Shown here: positions 47,401-60,812 of the stretch, piece by piece
Layout of the letters: each line of letters opens with the position of its first letter
Position numbering within the stretch: position 1 is the stretch's first letter
From: Drechslerella dactyloides
Taxonomy: Eukaryota; Ascomycota; Orbiliomycetes; Orbiliales; Orbiliaceae
DNA length: 64,000 nt
Reading direction: 5' to 3'
Assembly: GCA_020064725.1 (NCBI GenBank)
Contig: JAGTWJ010000017.1
Coordinates: 2,976,001 to 3,040,000 of the forward strand
Program-made: the position numbers and the translations under genes
The notes under the pieces: model-generated
Told to the model about the DNA's origin: nothing
The model's input: only the letters and a program-made list of their open reading frames with translations
Databases searched by the model: none

Positions 47401-48973
47401 ATTCCGTCTGTATTTCATAGGCAAGTATAAATCGACAGCTTCCTTAGTTCACCCTCTGGCAAGCTTGACTTCATCGGCGGACATGTGGCAGACCCCTTTA
47501 CGGATGGTGTCATCACCCTTCCGCGACATAGTGCCATCGGGTGGGCACATGCGCTGAGCGATATACCGATCCCAGATGTGCCGGGAACTAGAGCTCAGGC
47601 CAGCACAATATTAAAGCGAAACATGCGCGCGCGGAACGGCTAAAAGATCGCGCTTCGGATCCGAACCACATGCAATTAATCCACCCAATCGGACGGCTGG
47701 TACCCCGCCGGCCCCGTGACCACACCCGTCTGCGTCGACTTGCCCATTCTGGTTCTCCGTGTCACCTGGTGTTATATTCACGTCGACGTTAAGGTTATAA
47801 TGTTACATATAATTCTCTCAGCAGCAGAGCAGAGCAGAGCAACTATCTGTCGGCTCACAGTCCATGCCGTCCGGGCGACCTTTCTTGCTTGAAGTCATGA
47901 CCAGACGCCAGTGCCAATTGAGTAAGTCAACTGCGAAACGTTCGTAGGATAACACCATCATACGGCCAACCGCATTTAGAGCCGTGTGTAGATTTCCGGA
48001 AGAATAGTATTATTCGATCAATGTTGTGAGAAAAGACCAAGAGGAAGAAGGACAAAAGGGCAGTTCACGCTATGACGAGGGAAAGAGGAGTTCAGATCGA
48101 GGGAAAAAAAACCAATGCGAAAAAAGTAACCCGCCTGATCGGCGTGAAGACCTGAATTCATGAAGAAGGGCTTGAAGAATTCGAATTCAAGGCCAAGATA
48201 TATCAGTACTTTATTTCCCAAGTACCCCAAGTTATCAGCTGCACAGTATCGGATCCGATACTCTTATGCTAAAGAAAGTCCAAAAATAAAACAAAAAAGA
48301 ACCGCAATAAAAGAAGAATCCCGCAATTGCTCTCGCCGCCTCCTAATGAAAGAATACCTTCTAAAAAACACAGCAGCAAAACCAAAGCTATAGCGAACAT
48401 GCCAAAATCGAGTCAAACAAACCAGTAAAGCAAAAATAGTATCGTTAGAAGCAGTGGTGGCGCGTCCTGCGAATCTAAGTTCATAAATGTCGCTTGAAAA
48501 CAATGGGTGTTTTTTTGTTTCGTTTTGTAGGTTTCCTCCCGTGTTCCTCATTGTAGCGCGCTCGTCGAGGAGTGGGGCAAGTGATATACCGTCGTCGTAC
48601 CGAGTGAGTCGCAGTAATGTAGCATGGAGCAATGATAGGCCGTCATAGTAAGGACAAGAGGCGAATGAGAGATATAAAAATGGAAGATGAAGATTAAAGC
48701 CAAAGAAATATCATGCCAGACGCTGGGGTATAAGGAACCATGATTGAGCCGAATCGAAAAAGCAAGAAAGAAAATTATCGTTGAAAATAATGTTCGTAAT
48801 TATGTCCTCAAGCGCATAAGTCATTATCAATCGGGGAAGTCGAAGCGGACAAGAGAATCAGGTTGATGTTTTCGAGCCGGTCCCGCGTGAGAATAAAAAA
48901 GAAAAAAGGTTGGCGGATATCGAATGAGGGATGAAGTGAAAGAGAAAGAAATCCCGCCAGATGTCAGCTGGTG
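44486..48973. other. 4.5-kb gene-free interval
   Basis: Mixed-composition DNA upstream of the 167-aa protein gene and downstream of the ARL8-type gene. It holds short GCATT (47208-47226) and GAGCA (47824-47842) repeats and AT-rich low-complexity sequence (48.0-48.9 kb). One minus-strand frame at 45897-46199 looks slightly protein-like but could not be extended or spliced. No RNA gene was recognised. Confidence 0.45.
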
Positions 48974-49861
48974 TTATTTCTTCGCTTTGCTGATAAGCCA
49001 CTGCAGTACAGCCTCGAGATTTGTTTCCTCTTTCGCACTGATGCTGTAGCATGACACCTCGCGGTGTTTAATCTCTCGGAGATCTAGTTCATCGATGAGA
49101 TCGTCCACGCCCAGCTTATCGGGGAGGTCGGACTTGTTCCCCAGGACTAGAAGCGGGATTCCCTCCAGAATAGGCTTCAGGAGAAGCGTATGCAGTTCTT
49201 CTCGAGCGATAGGCAAAGCGGCGATGTCGGCGGAATCAACGATGAAACTAAATAAGAACATAGCTGTTAGTACCCCAGTGGTGAACATCAGGCTGCTTCA
49301 GAAGCGTTACTCACACAATTGCATTGGCGCCACGACAATATCGCTCCCACATGGCTCTAAACCGAGGTTGGCCACCAAGATCCCAGCTATAGAACGAACG
49401 AACAAGTTAGATATGATCTGGTTATTTGAGATAAAGTTTCGAGAAGTACCATTTGAGTGTAACATGACCTTTCTGCACCCGCTTCATGTTGAAACCGACA
49501 GTAGGAATAGAACTGCACGATCGTATATCAGCTAATTGTGACCATTGATAACGCCAGGTCTGGGACATGCATACTCTGTAGTGAATTCGCCACCCTATAT
49601 TGTTGAGGACTCTAGTCAGAATATTTGCAGACTGCATCACGTGAACGAGCTGATTGGTGGACACCTACAGATAGGACTCGTAGCAGAGATGTCTTGCCGG
49701 CGTTCTGCAGACCAATCATTGTGATGTCCATCTCAGTAGCCCTACGCCACCCCCAGTTAGAACGTTTCCTGTCTTCGCTTATGTCTCTCCTCGACCACTC
49801 GGCGCTCATACCAGAACAGGCTAAGCAGCCAATCGTATATCCTTCGGAAGAATCCAGCCAT
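48974..49861 (-). CDS. ARL8-type small GTPase
   Basis: Six exons: 49861..49812, 49741..49669, 49594..49575, 49512..49450, 49386..49315, 49247..48974; 183 aa, the normal length. The third exon is a 20-nt micro-exon. Starts MAGFFRRIYDWLLSLFW, the amphipathic helix that tethers ARL8 to membranes; there is no N-terminal Gly for myristoylation, as in ARL8. GTP-binding motifs are complete: GLQNAGKT (27-34), the switch I Thr in DSIPTVGFNM, WDLGGQ (70-75), NKSD (130-133) and SAK (163-165). The effector region NMKRVQKGHVTLK is family-typical. ARL8 acts on lysosomes or vacuoles in transport and fusion; in filamentous fungi it is implicated in vesicle traffic to the tip (inference). Introns of 62-74 bp all have GT...AG ends, and the frame is unbroken. 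Confidence 0.95.
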
Positions 49862-52800
49862 TGTTGTGGAAAGCGCTTCGAAAAACCAAAATACAAGGGA
49901 AAAAGAGATGGGTATCGAGAGATCGAACTAGGTTGGGCGCGACCACGGACGTAATTGCCCTCTATCGCGGAAAAGTGTATCCTTTTGTCCAAGTTTATAC
50001 CAATTGCGTGTAGATGCGATATCGAAATATGTATGGAACTCCAGCGGTGGCGATGAGACCTCTAAGGGGATAGCCTGTTGTGGCACTGGCTTCGGGTAGT
50101 GTTGCTATGATCCAGCTGATGGGAATCCGGATAGCTGAAACAGAAGGCGCGCCTTTCAAATCGTTGATCTGAAGCAGGGTATCTGGATGAAGGTTATAAG
50201 GAGCTTTATAATAGAAATTTGTCCGGTTAGCATCCGATAGACAGTTTGTCCCGCGGTGCAGGAATGGCCTTAATATTCATAAACCCGGAAAACAAGAAGA
50301 GCAGATAAAAAACAAATGGAGAGGAAGCCTCGTGGACCCCGATGGCGAGGTGACACAAAGAGCAATCGAATGACCCTGTCTCCGGTGTATTATTGGCGGC
50401 AGGAAGAGCAGCAGCTCCCAGGCGAGAGGCAAAAGAGAAAGAGCAATCCAGGTTCCTGTAAGAAGTATACAGCAAGTGACCGATGCCAGGGGTTCTAGAA
50501 GGCCTGCTAATTGTTCTTGTCAAAGGGCACGGAGCAAGCGGGTAGCCGGATGCGCGCCCAGGATTTTATGCGGACCGTGGTCTTGGGAGTTCTGTTGAGA
50601 CTATGCACGAGAAAGGCTCCACGGTTCCACGCGGTTTGGTATCTCGGAGGATTTGTGTGGGAGTGTCAAAGGAGCCAGGTGGGGATCCAAATCCCGGGAA
50701 AGAGCCTCCGGGGAATGCGATTTCTCCTGTGGATCGAGCTGGGTATTCCTGACGATATGTGAATGGGTCTATTGGGACGCGGTGAGCGGGTTTGCGTCTG
50801 GAGGGAGTGCGATTTGGAGTTTGGCTCGCAGCCCGAGGAATGTAGATCACCGGCGAGCTTAGCTTAACGGGTCGCCGGAGGAAATGTACGTTATATAACG
50901 TCCCGCGGATGCGCCTAGGTAAAAGGTAGAAGACTTTCTGGAAGCTTGGAGTCCAGAGAGCGCCTGGAAGGTCGGGTTTGCGTGTGGACAGTCACGGGGA
51001 CGAGGACGCCGAAGAGGGAAAGAGGCCGGTCACGCCAATAACGGTCAAGAAACCGGGTATCCTACAACGGAATCCAGGCTGAGGAGGTCGTCCGGACGTG
51101 TTGCTGGTCTTTGATCGCGGGTCGACGTGCGTATGGATGTTGGATGTAGGCAGGGAAGTGGATACGTTACGGATATGCAGGCGTGGAGAGCGTAAGCAAA
51201 AGCCCGTCCGAAAGTCGTGTTTTTAGGTAAAAGCCAAAGTCAAAAAAAAAAGTTAGGTCGTAGTCCGGAGGCGGCTGTGCTTGTGAGGGCGAGCCAGGAC
51301 AGAGGGAGACGGCAGACGGCGTGTGTATCGATCGTAAACCTGGTTGGGACTAAAGGACGATGTTGCACGACATGAATGAAACGTCTGGACGGGCGATGGC
51401 GATGGCGGGATATCAATGCAGCGTGGATCGATTCGACGAGACGATGCGACTGCTGAGAACGACCTCCGTGAGCGAACAGAGCTGGGAAACGAAGAACTTC
51501 GACTTGGAAAGAAAGCAGAGGCCCAATAGCAATGCAGGAGAGAAAATGTGGAGGACCAGCGAGGGCAGTTTCTGGCGAATGAAAGCGCAACAGTAACTGA
51601 ACAAGGGGGCGGCCAGCCTGCATGCACGACAAACAGGCGAACAAAAGCGACAGGCACAAGGAGGAACTCTAACGAAGCAGGCGATGAGGAGAAAAAACGA
51701 TACTCGAGGTGAGGTCGAGGATGGAGCAGTTATATCGTGGAAGCACCAGGCGGATCAGTCGGCGCTGCGCGAAAGCAGGCCGCCGTCAGACGGTCTGGAT
51801 CGAGCCAGGAGACAGCCAGCCCGTGAGGCCACAAGCGCCTCTATAACGCAGGTACGAGAAACCTGGACAAGCAAGCCCCCGGGAGATCATGAATTCAACT
51901 GTACCTCTTTCAGCGACGCGTGGACGTCCGAGCCAACCGGGCAAACAGAAGAGATGAAGGGGATTCGAAGACGCGCAGCAGCTGCGACAGGCGAAGCGTG
52001 ATTTGACAATCTGCGAATGGGACAGAGAACGGACGGCGCTCTCCTGACAGAAAAAGGACTGCAGCTGATTGGCAAGCGCGGCGGAGGGTATAAATTTTTA
52101 TAGATAATTGGTTTTTTCTTCGTGTGTGCGTGTGCCTTGCTTTCGTGCTTGCCCGAGCCAACCTTGCCGGTGTATATTTTAATCTTTCTGAGGCTTCGGC
52201 GCTTTGACCGCGGCCATTCGATTCGCGAGCACTGCGGCGAGCAGCCCTCGCTCTCGCTGGACAATCCCGGGCAGTATTGGTACTGACGGTTCAGGCTCGC
52301 GGCCAGGAGCAGCCGGTTCCATATAAACCCGGATGTCAGATCAGGCACAAGAAATGCGGCCTGCGTCTATGATATAATCCTCTCCACAGTCTCTCACCCT
52401 CCGCAGCTCTCCGCTTGACCGACTTTTTTCCCCTTTCCCGTCTATCGGTCCCGCTGCAGCCGAACTCGAAATCAAAAGCCTGAAACTCACCTGTTTGTGA
52501 TGACCGGCCAATGATGGGATTAGGTAAATGTCGCTTGCCCTCGGTGGGAAACGGCTCGACTAGCTGGGAGGCCCGTTGGTTGGGTTTGCCGCGATCAAGC
52601 AGGTAGGTATATGACCAATCCTACAGGTATAATACCGAAACTGGTGGTGTGGCGCGCGAATAAAAGAGCAGCAGGATTTCCAGTCCGGCTCGATGCGAGA
52701 GAGTGTGCGGGCGTGTGCGTATGTGTGTGTGCGTGTGTGTGCCCAGTAGGTAAGCATATGCCCCGATCAACGACGGGGGATAACGGGACCTGTTTCGTAT

Positions 52801-55800
52801 TCAGGACACTGTGGAGCAACTGGACGAGAAGCAAAAGGAAAAGGAGTAGGATTATAGCTCAAAGTTGAGGAGATGGGTGGTGGTGGTGGAGGTCGTCAAC
52901 GTCAAGCTCCAGTCCAGTCGAATCGGATGGGGCGCCTATGTCTCGGGGAACGGACAGGCTAGTGACAGTAGCTCGATCGAAGCGTGCTCAAGTGCAAGTG
53001 GGAGCTGTCCAGTAGCCGCGCCGGCTTAGCATTCACGGCTCGTTCTCGCCGTGGTGGTAGCGGTGTCAATAGCGGCGATGGTGGTGATGGTGGTGGTGAC
53101 GGAAGCAGTGAGGCCTGGTGATGTTGATGCAGTTGTCGTCGCAGCCATCGCCGGAGCCGTCGTCATTACGTTGTCGGCGGAGAGTTGTGAGGCGGACGGT
53201 AGTTGCGATGGGGGAGGTTATAAAATCGCCCCTCCCCCTCTTCTTCCTCTTCCTCGTCGTCGCTATCGTCGTCTTCTCCTCAAGTTCACGCTGCCTTCGT
53301 TCCGACCTTTCAGATATGGAAGATCTGGAAAGACGTAATGGATGGACGGCTTTCGTCGACTACATCACCTCCCTCGGCCTGGCTATAAAAAGGAAAGAAA
53401 CGAAAAGGCCCACGGCCACATGGGAAACCTCGAACGTCCCTCCGGCGATGACAGGAGCCCAGATGCGATACGATAGGAAGGACGATGCGTCTTTTTCGCA
53501 TGCTTGCACAACCTTGAGCTAGCCTCCTCCTCTTCCCCATCTGCTCCGGAAGACGGACGAAACTAAACTAACTGCTATTGCTTGCATCAAGGGCACGAGA
53601 ATCTCGACAAGAAGGAAAGAACGCTGAAATTTCCCGCTCATGATTGATTGTATTACCCTGTTTGCGACCATGCGCCGGGTCCTCCCCAGCTTCTTGCTGC
53701 AGGCTGCCAGCCCCCGTCGACCATCAGATTTCGATTCCCAGACACCCATGCCCGCCTGCCTGCGCCCGCCTGCAGTGTGGTGCAGCGCCGTACATCCGCC
53801 TATATGTAGGTCATGTACCTTACCTCTCCGTACATCCAGAGCTGCAGACGCAGGTATCATGCACGATAGGGCCGGCCGTGGGGTCCGGTATCGAGCAGCA
53901 TATTATTATGCACAGCATGGTCCACGGTGGGAAGAAGAAAAGAAAAGAAAGCAGCACAAGCTACGGCTACTCGCAGCTTTTAAACCGCTCCATCAATCAA
54001 ACCTGCCGATGATGGTTCGACTGAGAAGGTCATGTCGCAGACGTTCCCGACTGTTGAGCAAGGTGCCACAAACGTACGAAAACGGGCCAAAACAGAAAGC
54101 GAAAAGAGAAGAGTCATTCGCCGCTGATGCCTTCGACTTCCGCGACCACAAAACGCTCTCACGCGTGGGGTTTCCAACGGCTCTTTCACCGTTTTCTTCC
54201 AATACGGCGTATAATTCTGAACCGTCGCCCATAACACACGATGCCGGTGCTATCCACCCATCCACCATCGTCTCACCCGACTCCAACGGAGCGCTCGCCT
54301 TTTCTCTGTCGCGGAATCGGGTTTCCGCTGCAAGTCTAGAATGCGAGCATCCGTATCGATCGAATCAACTCACACCAGCCCCACCCCTGTCCTTCCGGCA
54401 TCAGGTCAAGTGATGTACCAAGCTATTGCCAGGGTTGACACTAGCTCCTGCTCATCCTCGCTCAAGTGTGGGTGTCCTTCATCATCGCTCTGTAAACCTG
54501 CAGCAGCGCGAGAACCAGACATTAGCAGGCAGGCCAAAGCTTTTTCCAATTTCTTTACCCGTTCGAGTATCGAGCGTGCGTGATACATACAACAGGCATA
54601 CAGCATGCATTAGCGAGCGGCGCTAAGGCACCAAGCTCCCATCAAATTTGACGCTCCTACCTCCAAGTGCGAACCCACTTTCTTAGAGTGAGCGACAAAA
54701 GTATCCAACTGAACGCAGGTACGTATATACGCGCCCAACAGCGCCAGGGCTGGTGGTCCAATCTGTACCGCTGCCGACTTTGCGTGTACCTGTACCTGTG
54801 CAAGCGTGACCATCCATGCGCTCAACAGTTTATGCACGGCCATCCGGGCCTGCGGGTTCCCGATCTCCATTTTCTTCTTGACCTCTTCTCGACCATTCTC
54901 CTGTTGTACACCGAGCCATGTGCACCCCGCGTGCCCTGGAAAAGGGCCGTGTATGCGCTCGCCTCTGTACCCTCGAATCATGTGCGATGAAGAAGCGCAC
55001 AGTGGTTAATTGAATGCACCTACCCAACTTGACACCCCAGCGACTCAACGCTCTGATATCAGTTCCCGAGACTCGCTCTGATATAATGTATCTAAGTACC
55101 TATCTTGAGTTAGCCCCTCGCGGGAATATATGGACAGACAAGGGCTAGCCAAGTTGGTTACATCAGCCTATTATAACACGACTTCGGCAATCCCCAGGCC
55201 GCCGGTGCATCCAACCGATCGTGCATACCACCGTCGCCTGCCATCGCGAAAAAACCTGAAACTCCCACATATGATCACAATATAATATGTATGAAACGGA
55301 CCGTCTATACATGCAGCATGGGTCCCGCGCCATGGGATGATATCATGGTCTCATGCACGGCCTTTGAGTATGGCTGGGGTTGCCTGTAAGTTCGAAGGAA
55401 TGCTGCTTCGCATTTCTTTTTTCTAGCTTAGTTCTCCGCGAAATTTCACTTCGGCGAATTGCCCTCAATTGTCTTGCCGGGTTCACTTCGATTCGAGTTC
55501 ATGCATGTGCTTGTGTTCTAGAAAAAGCGAATCTTATAAAGGAAAAACAGCCCGATTTAAATCCGTGCTGTGATTGGAAAGTTGTGGAATATCTCGCCGT
55601 TGTATAATATCAACATGGATTCAGCTCGGAAATAACTATAGCGGACTAAACAGGATGTATGATTTCTTTTTCCCGGTCACTTTCTTTCTAACGTCGCGAA
55701 GAAAACTAATCCACCCGGCACATCAAGAGCCATAAATGCACCTTTTCCCTAAGAGAGACGAAAATTCTTTTCATACATAAAAGAAAGAAAAAATAAACAT

Positions 55801-56030
55801 GAGTAAGAGCTGATTTCCGTTCAATGAAGACCCGCTGCCTCCATACAACGCACCTGGAACGCCTTGCTGCCGATTCGCTACAAGATCATGATATCCGGAA
55901 AGGGGAAACTGATAAATCAAGAAAGAAACGCATTAAAGGTGACGGGTGATCAAATGTCAGCCTCGTCTTCTAAAATATCCCCAAACCGAATCTTTCGGGT
56001 TTGGAAGGACAAAGTAGGAATAAAGAGAGA
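49862..56030. other. 6.2-kb gene-free interval, the longest in the window
   Basis: No supported gene. Simple-sequence DNA includes a GT-rich tract (52706-52743) and GGTGGT/GTGATG runs (53050-53110). Open frames are arginine/serine-rich or stop quickly. At about 54400-54980 the minus strand has a few protein-like snatches (for example ARMAVHKLLSAWMVTLAQ) that could not be assembled. Upstream flank of ARL8 at the left end; 3' flank of MED14 at the right. Confidence 0.45.
52706..52743. repeat. GT-rich microsatellite
   Basis: Imperfect (GT)n with GC interruptions. Confidence 0.8.
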
Positions 56031-59009
56031 TCATTCGTTCAAGATTTCGCTGCCTTCCGGAGGGTCTGGTGACATGATCGTGGTGTGAATCTTCCACAAC
56101 ATTTTGCCAACAGCGTCCTTGTTGGCCACAAGCCCGTTCTTGAGCCCTTCAAATCCTTGTCCTGACTGCATCCAGATATGCCGTAACCGCTGCACTGCGT
56201 CGTGGTGGCTAGTCTCCTGAAGCTGGCTCCTAAGCATTGGGTCATGGATAAACCACCACAGCGCATCGCGTCGCATCCGTAGTCTGATATCAATGACAAA
56301 GTTCTTTGCCAGATACTCGATTCGGTACCACTCAGATGATCTTGCAAGGACAAAGACTTCGTCTTCAGGCGAATTGTCTTCAATTATATCCAACGCGGCG
56401 AGCAGAGGCAGTGTCAAATAGAGCGTGCCGACAACTGCTGTCAATCCACGTTGGTTTAGGAGTGTCCGCAAGAAAGTGCTGATACGGCGATGGGGGTTCG
56501 CCGTTGGCGTGTCGAACACGAGCTCCATCTCGTGCTCCCCATCAAAGCTAACTTCCGCTGAAAGCTCCGGCTTGCGGTTATAGATGAACCCGATCTTGCC
56601 TAGCGTGACCGTCTTGGCTGTCAGTTTGTACTTCTGCACGGTGGTGATAAACCCAATCAGGCGCTCGATCCGATGCAGCCTCTCCGTGATAGCATCGGTA
56701 ACTACCGATCCAACAGACACAACAAACTTCATGATGAACGTTCCGGAACGTGGATGGAAAGCGACATCCGACTTGGCGGCAGAAAGATCTGCTGAATGAA
56801 GCCGTGTCATGGGCGTCTTCATCTTGCCCTCGACTAGCACTGTGATGTTCCCGCTTCTGTCGAGGTCATGCACGCTCACTCGCAAGTTGTTGGCACCCCA
56901 GTCTGATTTCGTCAACGCTTTGAAATTGATGTTGAGTGTCGGGATCACTACTGCGGCATTGGCGTTGTTGGTCGGGATCAGACGATGATCGATGCCGTCG
57001 GCGTTCAGTTTTCGGGTGTTCGTATAGAGCGTGATGAATGACGCGACCATCTTTTCCAGGTTCTCGAAAAATTGGTAGGTCACCGGTTGGTTTCCTGAAA
57101 CGGGGAGACGTTGCGCGTCGTTGATTACCCAGCCGCGTGGTATTTCGTTCCTAGAGGCGGGTTAATATGAGGGATCCAATCGACAAATAATGGATGAGAC
57201 TTACACTTCAACAATCCACCAAAAATCACCAGTGACCCCCAGGGAGACAGCCAGAATCCAGTTGTCCGACCACGACTTTTTACGCAGATACATGATATAC
57301 ATCGTGGCCGACCCAAAGTACTTTTTGAGATCGGTCATCTTTGGATTCAGCATTTTCAGGATTTCCCAGCCCATGCTCCTTGCCCTCGTTTCAATTTCCT
57401 CTTGCATAGTCATAAATCTGATTCGGCTAATCGTCTCATGCGCCTTAATCGCCGCCTCAGCGAACTGATTGAGTGTATTCTCACCCCTGATAACCATGTG
57501 AGAAGGCCGTTGTAGGGCGAAACGACCGGTGATCGGTTCTACAATAACAGTAAGATCTCTGGAGGGCGTCAGTTGAACCACCAACTTTGACAGCTCCGAG
57601 GGGTCTGCTTGTATCTGCAGGTCGAGGTGATTGACACTGAAGATAGGGAGCTGGCTCAAGTTTCTATAAATGTTTTTCAGTATAACGGCTGTATGCCGGG
57701 CTATTACGGATTTTAGAAGCGACTCAGCAGATAAATTTTCAACATCCTAATCGCGTCATAAGTTAGAAGTCATTAACAAAGAAGGATTTGTTGCCGGGTC
57801 ACTTACGAAAACTATATCAGTGGTCTTTGATTCCTTTGCTTCTCTCATCCATCGTAATGATAGCACACTTGGGAGATTTTGATCTGGTATTCCTTTACGG
57901 ATGCCGACTTCAATCCAATTTTTCGGTCCAGGCTTCCCTAACCAATACTGTACCACCAAGGTCCTCTTGATCATGGTGATGTAGAGGGTGTCTGACCACT
58001 TCCCTTGAGCCATCTCGATAAATTGCCGTCGCAGAATAGAGATTTTGTGCGTCATAACGAAATCGTGCAAAAAGTCGTATATGCCGATCAGTCCCTTGTG
58101 TTTGAGGATTTCGTTGCCTCTTCCTTCAAGTTCCGCCCGCAATCGATCCATTGGCAGAGTCTTAAGTGCCGGTTTGAACGTTAACCGGAAGTCTATGAAG
58201 TAGAGCTGCGCCGAGTGGTCCTCATCTGCTATCGACATATCCAACTCGAATTCGTGGGGCGATGTAAAGGTCACACGGCCGGAATGTATCTCGTATTTGT
58301 TGAAGTAGGATGGGGGTATCTCGTGGAGGTTAAATCGGAGGTGGAGGAGGGTGTTGATATTGTTGAAAGTCTTAAGGATATCCTTAGAAGTAAGCGGCTT
58401 GGGCGGTACATAATATGAATGCGCAGCTGTGACGGGCGGATCTCCTGTCGATAATATCCTAACAGCAGTCGCCAAGTCTGGATTCGGGAGTTTGGCGTTG
58501 AACATGCTCCTCTGGACGTCCATAACCTCCCACACGACTCGATCGTAGTTGATCCGTTGCTGGTCCATCCAGACCTTGAGGTCGATAACCTTGCTGACAT
58601 CGGTATTCTTCCCAGCCCATTGGGCAAGAACCAGGACCTTGATGAATTGCTGCCGGGTTTCCGAAAGATACTTCATTATCCGTTTCCGTCGGGCTACATC
58701 TCCGGCATCCTGCAGGCCATCGACGAGCTCCAAGAGCTTTCCGTATGAGGTCTGTACCGTCCGGTTGATGATTGTAGTCAAAGATTGGAAGCCAGCCGTG
58801 ATGTGCGGGAGCGGCGGCGCGTCGTCCAGAGGTAGCTTTGCCAGCGCATTGCTCAGGTCGCCATCCGTCATCGGCGAGTCACCCATATTCTGAGATGCTC
58901 CCATTCCCGAGAAGTTGTCAGGTCCCTTTCCATTTCCATTGACGAGTCCTGAATTCGAGGTTTTCCCGTCATGACTTCCATGGCCGTTGATGTCGAGTGC
59001 AGCTGGCAT
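56031..59009 (-). CDS. MED14: Mediator complex subunit 14 (Med14/Rgr1)
   Basis: Three exons, 59009..57807, 57746..57205, 57150..56031; 954 aa, in frame across introns of 60 and 54 bp. Med14 is the scaffold joining the head, middle and tail modules of Mediator, which links activators to RNA polymerase II. A Gly/Asn/Ser-rich leader (residues 1-60) is followed by the conserved N-terminal domain: DAPPLPHITAGFQSLTTIINR, SDTRQ-like helices ending FIKVLVLAQWAGKN, then WMDQQRINYDRVVWEVMDVQ. The second exon resumes DVENLSAESLLKSVIARH. The C-terminal repeats contain LLRTLLNQRGLTAVVGTLYL. The frame is open to a GTG five codons upstream, but the first ATG is at 59009. The protein is slightly shorter than many fungal Med14 at the C-terminus. 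A tandem GTGTCGAGTC lies in the upstream region at about 59220. Confidence 0.93.
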
Positions 59010-59835
59010 GCTTGCCGCTGCCACCCTGTTGGGGTCTCAAACAGGTACGCTTTCAACGACCTTTTCGGTCGCGCGCGCACGCGGTTACTAGTTGGCGTGA
59101 TTCGGTAGTTGGTATGTGCGGCACCGCCAAGCGCGGCTCTCCAGGCCAGACGAGTATCGGTGGCTTGTGTTTGGTTTGGTTGTAGCGGAAGACACGGCTG
59201 TACGAAGTGGCGCAATACGGTGTCGAGTCGTGTCGAGTCGGGTGCGTGGTGGATGAGGATGAAGTGGTGATGTCGAGAATCGCGATGATGAGTGAAGGAA
59301 GGAAAGGAAGGAAGTCAGGGAGGGCGATCCCGCGGCACCGAAGCGAACACGCCAGCCAAGACACACTACAACACAAAGCCAAGTCAAGTCCAACACAAGC
59401 ATATGATTCCGGCCGCAGTATAACTTGAAGCCTGCGGGGCTGCTGAGCATAGATGCACTTGATCAGGTGTATCCATGCCCGATATTCAATACATTCTGTT
59501 CCAACTTTCCTTGCTATTCCCGCCGGTAAACTGTGCTGCATTTTATGTACAATTAATCAATATCTTAGCTCTAAGTCAACCACATCTGGATTCTTGGCTT
59601 ATAAGCAATTACGAACGTCGATTTTACTTGGACGTCGACTCGACGGCGGTCTGCCATTATACATACATGTTCTCGATTATTCTCTACTATAGATACACAA
59701 GATGATTCTATCTAAAGGCGCCCATGTTCAGGCTTAATTCGTATGCTAGCGGATTTGCGAGCCCAGCCTCGATATCTTGACTGATATGCCCAAGTCCGAA
59801 CATCTGCTACAGCCTTATTCGAGACTTGAAGTCTG
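59010..59835. other. Intergenic: MED14 promoter and 3' flank of secreted protein A
   Basis: 0.8 kb. The part next to MED14 is GC-rich with short duplications and GGAA repeats (59287-59312); the part towards 59835 is AT-richer. Nothing coding was seen. Confidence 0.55.
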
Positions 59836-60786
59836 CTAATACTCGTCATGTGAGATGGTGTAGTTCAACGCATTGGTGTCGATGGTGATCGTGGTTCGTT
59901 CGCCATTACCCGTAAAAATACTACTTGCCGGAACCGACATGTGCCAGTTGGGAGACTGGATTCCAATTGTGCCTGCGGTCGCTATATTTGGCTTATTCTG
60001 AACATACTGAAGCAGAATGATGCCGGGTGCTCCTGGCCCCCAGGTCACAGAGGCGTAACGACTTGCTTTGCCGCAGTACGGGTCTCCCTCGGCCTCAAGA
60101 GGTTCCATCGAAACAGCTTTGTCGCAGACGAACCAGTCAAGATGATGATGTTGCATTTTCGCCAAAGGATCGTCTATGGTAACATGCTGCGAATAGAGCA
60201 AGCTTACGCCTAGGAAATCGTATCCGGGTTTTATAACCAAATCGGCCCAAAAGGGGAGAATGGCAGTTTCTGGAATGCATCCTCCAGGGCTCGTCTTGCA
60301 GCTAGCCGGATCAACTGGGAGAGGTCTCTCAGGAAGGGTCGGGAGACTCATGTCCGGCTCGTCAATGGTAAAGATTCCGTTCATCGAGACCCAGGCAACA
60401 TAACTTGTTCTGCCGAACATGGTGATGGGGACTACGAGATCGATCTTAGCCCAGGCGTCATCTGTTGCGGCTGCATAAGCCGGCGTATTAAGGGGGGTCT
60501 CGGAAGGGTGCGAAATATCTCCTCCCCAGATATGCTTGTTAGGAACTGAGCCAACCGGAGCTATATGTGTATCATCGACAACCAAGAATCCGGCGCATCA
60601 TCTATTAGCCGGTTATTCTGGTGATGAGAGAATTCGACAAGAACTTTATTCTCTACGGGTGGATGTCCAAACAAACTTACGCCAAGTGTTGGCCGGTTCA
60701 GGAGACGATTGAACACGCGATGGCAGCGCTGCTCCTAATGTGGTAGCGGCCAATGCGGCGCTGAGAATAACGGCCTTGAAGAGCAT
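59836..60786 (-). CDS. Secreted NIDO-like/beta-sandwich protein, paralogue A
   Basis: Two exons, 60786..60681 and 60560..59836; 276 aa. The signal peptide MLFKAVILSAALAATTLGA is followed by ALPSR, also found in paralogue B. The intron (120 bp) begins GTAAGT; an earlier TAG acceptor would put stops in frame, so the acceptor at 60561 is chosen, giving NTWPPVGSVPNKHIWGG. The core contains DDAWAKIDLVVPITMFGRTS, AWVSMNGIFTID, PERPLPVDPASC and AILPFWADL. The pattern Ser-x-Asn-Gly ... Pro-Phe-Trp-x-Asp-Leu resembles nidogen-type beta-sandwich domains of fungal surface proteins. Four cysteines are shared with paralogue B and may form two disulphides. There is no GPI signal or membrane segment, so it is probably released. 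Function unknown. A transposon terminus lies 27 bp upstream of the ATG. Confidence 0.8.
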
Positions 60787-60812
60787 TCTGGCACCGAAAA
60801 CTATGATCTGGA

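Noticed and set aside
54406..54981. Minus-strand snatches resembling helical protein
   Set aside because: The pieces lie in different frames and no set of GT...AG introns joins them. It could be a relic, but the evidence is too thin to call.
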